A DNA stretch of 42,955 nt from an uncultured Microbacterium sp. GTDB taxonomy: Bacteria; Actinomycetota; Actinomycetes; Actinomycetales; Microbacteriaceae. A program made the translations under genes and the position numbers. Below are positions 41,798 to 42,955 of this stretch, piece by piece. The notes under the pieces are model-generated. The model was not told the DNA's origin and searched no databases. It saw only the letters and a list, made by a program, of their open reading frames with translations. The stretch covers positions 1 through 42,955 of the forward strand of contig NZ_CALBRW010000019.1 of assembly GCF_937927635.1 (NCBI RefSeq). The letters are read 5' to 3'. Numbering within the stretch: position 1 is the first letter of the stretch; every line of letters begins with the position of its first letter.

Positions 41798-42765
41798 GCC
41801 GGGAGTGTGAGCAGGAAGGTCGTGCCGGATGCCGTCGACCGTTCGACCTCGATGGAACCCCCGGCACGGCGAGCGACATCTCGCACGAGTGAGAGTCCGA
41901 GACCGAAGCTACGGGGGCGTCCACTCTCGCGCGGACGCGCGAACCGCTCGAAGACCTGCTCGGGCGAGATGCCTTCGATCCCCGATCCCTCGTCGATGAC
42001 GCGCACCGTCACGTTCCGGGCGTCCCGCCCGATGCGGATCGAGACGGTACCTCGCGCCGGGGAGTGCTGCACGGCGTTGTCGAGCAGCGCGACCAGGATG
42101 CGGACGAGCGTGACTTCCGGCAGCTGCGCCTTCACATCCTGATCGACCGTGATCGTGAGCGAGACCTCGGAGTCCTGTGCGCTCGTCGTCATCGCTGCGA
42201 CGGCTACGGCTGCCGCTGTCGCGACGTCCGCGTTCCCGTCGGCAAGCGATTCCTCCTCCGCAGCGATCAGCAGATCATTGAGCACGTCGGCCATCATGTC
42301 CGCATCGTGCCGCAGGTCGGTGAGACCCGCTCCGAGGTCCTCGCCTCGATCATGACGGCGCTGCAGAACCTGGATACGGCTCGTCAGCGTCGTCAGCGGC
42401 GTGCGGAGCTCGTGACTCGCATCGGCCACGAAGTTCCGCTGCCGACGCAGCGCCTCGCCGAGCGGACGGACCGATCGGCGAGCGGCGACCGCGGCGACCA
42501 CCCCGAGCAGCACCACGCCGATCACTCCGAGGACGATCACGGCCGGAACGATCACGTCGAAGTCGACGATGAAGTCGTCCCGCGTTCCGGCGGGACCGCC
42601 GAACCAGCCGCCGCCGTGCTCCTCGCCTTCGCGGCGCGACGTCGAGAGCACCACCGCGATCAGCACCCCGATGCCGATCGCGACGATCACACCAGACGAG
42701 ACTCCGACCCAGAGTCCGATGGATAGCGCGGCACGGCGCACGCCTCGAGTGTCGGCGTCGCTCAT
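41788..42765 (-). CDS. Sensor histidine kinase
   Basis: A 325-aa kinase with two TM helices (about 12-42 and 70-95) around a short Gly-rich extracytoplasmic loop (EEHGGGWFGGPAGTRDD). SHELRTPL holds the phospho-accepting His, VALLDNAVQHSP the N-box, DEGSGIEG the G1 box, and GLGLSLVRDVARRAGG the G2 box. It overlaps the preceding response regulator gene by 4 bp, so the pair is coupled. It ends 10 bp inside the convergent apbE, so transcripts overlap at their 3' ends. The loop is too small for a large ligand; an ion or membrane stress signal is possible. Confidence 0.92.
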   Translation of the reverse strand: MSDADTRGVRRAALSIGLWVGVSSGVIVAIGIGVLIAVVLSTSRREGEEHGGGWFGGPAGTRDDFIVDFDVIVPAVIVLGVIGVVLLGVVAAVAARRSVRPLGEALRRQRNFVADASHELRTPLTTLTSRIQVLQRRHDRGEDLGAGLTDLRHDADMMADVLNDLLIAAEEESLADGNADVATAAAVAVAAMTTSAQDSEVSLTITVDQDVKAQLPEVTLVRILVALLDNAVQHSPARGTVSIRIGRDARNVTVRVIDEGSGIEGISPEQVFERFARPRESGRPRSFGLGLSLVRDVARRAGGSIEVERSTASGTTFLLTLPAHA

Positions 42766-42955
42766 GACGGTGTTCCCGCGCGGTAGCCGCGTGCGCGGAC
42801 GGTCTCGATCATGTCGGGGGAGGTCTTGCGCCGCACATAGTGCACATACGTATCCACCGAACTCGTCGTGTCTCCTTCATGGAACACGGCGCGGAGGATC
42901 TCGGGACTGCTGCACGGATAGGTGACAGGTTGTAGTCACGCCGCCAGGGCGACGG
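42762..42955 (-). pseudogene. Response regulator C-terminus, frameshifted, partial at window end
   Basis: On the - strand the last 48 residues (SPEILRAVFHEGDTTSSVDT ... VRARGYRAGTP) are a clear winged-helix end. Upstream in the same frame is a TGA. Further up, RRPGGV, which normally precedes EIL by ten residues, appears in another frame, with about 22 extra bases between. The gene is therefore disrupted unless the end of the window is misassembled. Its receiver domain is outside the window. The histidine kinase follows with a 4-bp overlap. Confidence 0.65.

Overview
The window is high-GC actinobacterial chromosome, most likely from the Microbacteriaceae and plausibly Microbacterium. This is inferred from the GC-rich third positions, the very frequent GGATGCC context in coding and intergenic DNA, and the gene set (FolP2-type DHPS, ECF41 sigma factor, KmtR-type ArsR, tocopherol-cyclase-like protein). 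No rRNA, tRNA, CRISPR array, integrase or intact transposase was seen.

Positions 1-24270 look like ordinary chromosome: the tail of a response-regulator DNA-binding domain, a 3-methyladenine glycosylase, two VOC proteins, an MFS exporter, an M20 peptidase, threonine synthase, an ECF41 sigma factor with its carboxymuconolactone-decarboxylase partner, Ogt, a pterin/flavin operon (folE, FAD reductase, folP2-like, RibD-like), a KmtR/CDF Ni/Co efflux operon, a Tat-exported 5'-nucleotidase, a tocopherol-cyclase-like protein, AidB, and an aldo-keto reductase/MFS pair with a divergent XRE regulator. Several genes here are decaying: a NUDIX 3' fragment, a FUSC 5' fragment and an MFS gene with an internal in-frame deletion.

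Positions about 24270-32760 form a defence-type island of visibly lower GC. On the left it starts with two 25-bp direct repeats resembling transposon-end sites, just where the XRE regulator reading frame ends. It carries a complete QatABCD anti-phage operon on + (KAP ATPase, QatB, QueC-like QatC, TatD-like QatD). Convergent to it, on -, is a three-gene operon that I cannot match to a named system: a DUF2384/MbcA-like protein, a HAD (Swiss-army-knife type) domain fused to a DUF2384-like C-terminus, and a PIN-like nuclease with an N-terminal DUF2442-like domain. This is the best candidate for an undescribed toxin-antitoxin or defence system.

Positions 32760-38970 hold ion-transport genes: an unknown 162-aa protein and NhaA, each preceded by the same small structured RNA element with a compensatory base change, then a MerR regulator, a SulP anion transporter, an Lgt, a 169-bp MITE-like inverted-repeat element and a VIT1/CCC1-type transporter.

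Positions 39044-42955 hold a flavin-based electron-transfer operon (small membrane protein, ferric-reductase-like flavocytochrome, exported FMN-binding protein, ApbE flavin transferase). Convergent to it is a histidine kinase with a response regulator. apbE carries an in-frame TGA where a Trp codon is expected, and the response regulator is frameshifted near the window end, so this module may be decaying or the assembly may contain errors.
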